From Gammaproteobacteria bacterium (GTDB lineage: Bacteria; Pseudomonadota; Gammaproteobacteria; Chromatiales; Chromatiaceae), in contig JAHEHQ010000024.1 of NCBI GenBank assembly GCA_024644505.1, positions 1 through 13,601 on the forward strand: a DNA stretch of 13,601 nt, given 5' to 3'. This document shows positions 13,504 through 13,601 of the stretch, piece by piece. The translations under genes and the position numbers were made by a program. The stretch's first letter is position 1. The number at the start of each line of letters is the position of its first letter. The notes below the pieces were generated by a model. It was not told the origin of the DNA. It ran no database searches and saw nothing but the letters and a program-made list of their open reading frames with translations.

Positions 13504-13601
13504 GATTCCCTAATAGAAACAAAGCATTAAGAGGCGCTGGAATCCCCTCGTTTCGCTGTTTTTTCAGAGGTGGGGCGAGAATGGGACAAACACTCCACTG
13601 C
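13504..13601. other. Sequence downstream of the tRNA to the window edge
   Basis: No complete gene is visible in these 98 bases. On the + strand an ATG at 13581 after a purine-rich stretch (AGAGGTGGGGCGAGA) opens a frame beginning MGQTLHC that is cut by the edge. On the - strand a frame is open from the edge to a TAA at 13529-13527. Either could be an integrase end or nothing; the sequence does not decide. Confidence 0.3.

Overview
The window reads as a chromosomal segment of a gammaproteobacterium: fairly GC-rich, with PhoB, PhoR and Rep close to the enterobacterial proteins in motif order and length, a DUF2782 protein, and a small periplasmic c-type cytochrome. A Chromatiales-like or sulfur-oxidiser-like lineage would fit, but that is inference; the sequence alone does not fix the genus.

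Layout. (1) Positions 1-141 are the tail of an unrecognised gene. (2) Positions 293-6088 hold a phosphate-uptake operon on the + strand: a four-half-site Pho box array, pstS, a hairpin attenuator, phoU, pstC, pstA and two different pstB genes, closed by a strong terminator. (3) Converging on it from the - strand are phoB and phoR, with their own Pho box, preceded by a small exported DUF2782 protein. (4) The helicase gene rep follows on the + strand after a 291-base divergent spacer. (5) A 1,954-bp insertion sequence (27-bp terminal inverted repeats, perfect 9-bp target duplication, frameshifted transposase gene) sits at 10675-12628. Removing it rebuilds an A-/T-flanked hairpin, so it landed in the loop of the shared terminator between rep and the next gene. 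(6) A periplasmic cytochrome c gene lies on the - strand, and a tRNA-Arg(CCG) gene on the + strand near the right edge.

How the genes work together. PstS captures phosphate in the periplasm, PstC and PstA form the channel, and the PstB subunits power it. PhoU links transport state to PhoR, PhoR sets phosphorylation of PhoB, and PhoB binds the Pho boxes in front of both pstS and phoB.

Three parts of this signalling transporter depart from the E. coli pattern. PstB1 has a normal LSGGQ signature but has lost the Q-loop Gln and the H-loop His. PstB2 has normal Walker A, Q-loop, Walker B and H-loop but a ruined signature (LSLEE). A PstB1/PstB2 heterodimer would therefore have one fully consensus and one fully degenerate ATP site. 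PhoU carries an extra C-terminal domain that looks like a low-molecular-weight phosphatase/ArsC fold without its catalytic Cys and Arg. PhoR starts just before its PAS domain and has no membrane segments, with no room for them before phoB. Together these suggest a remodelled phosphate sensor, which is the most interesting content of the window.
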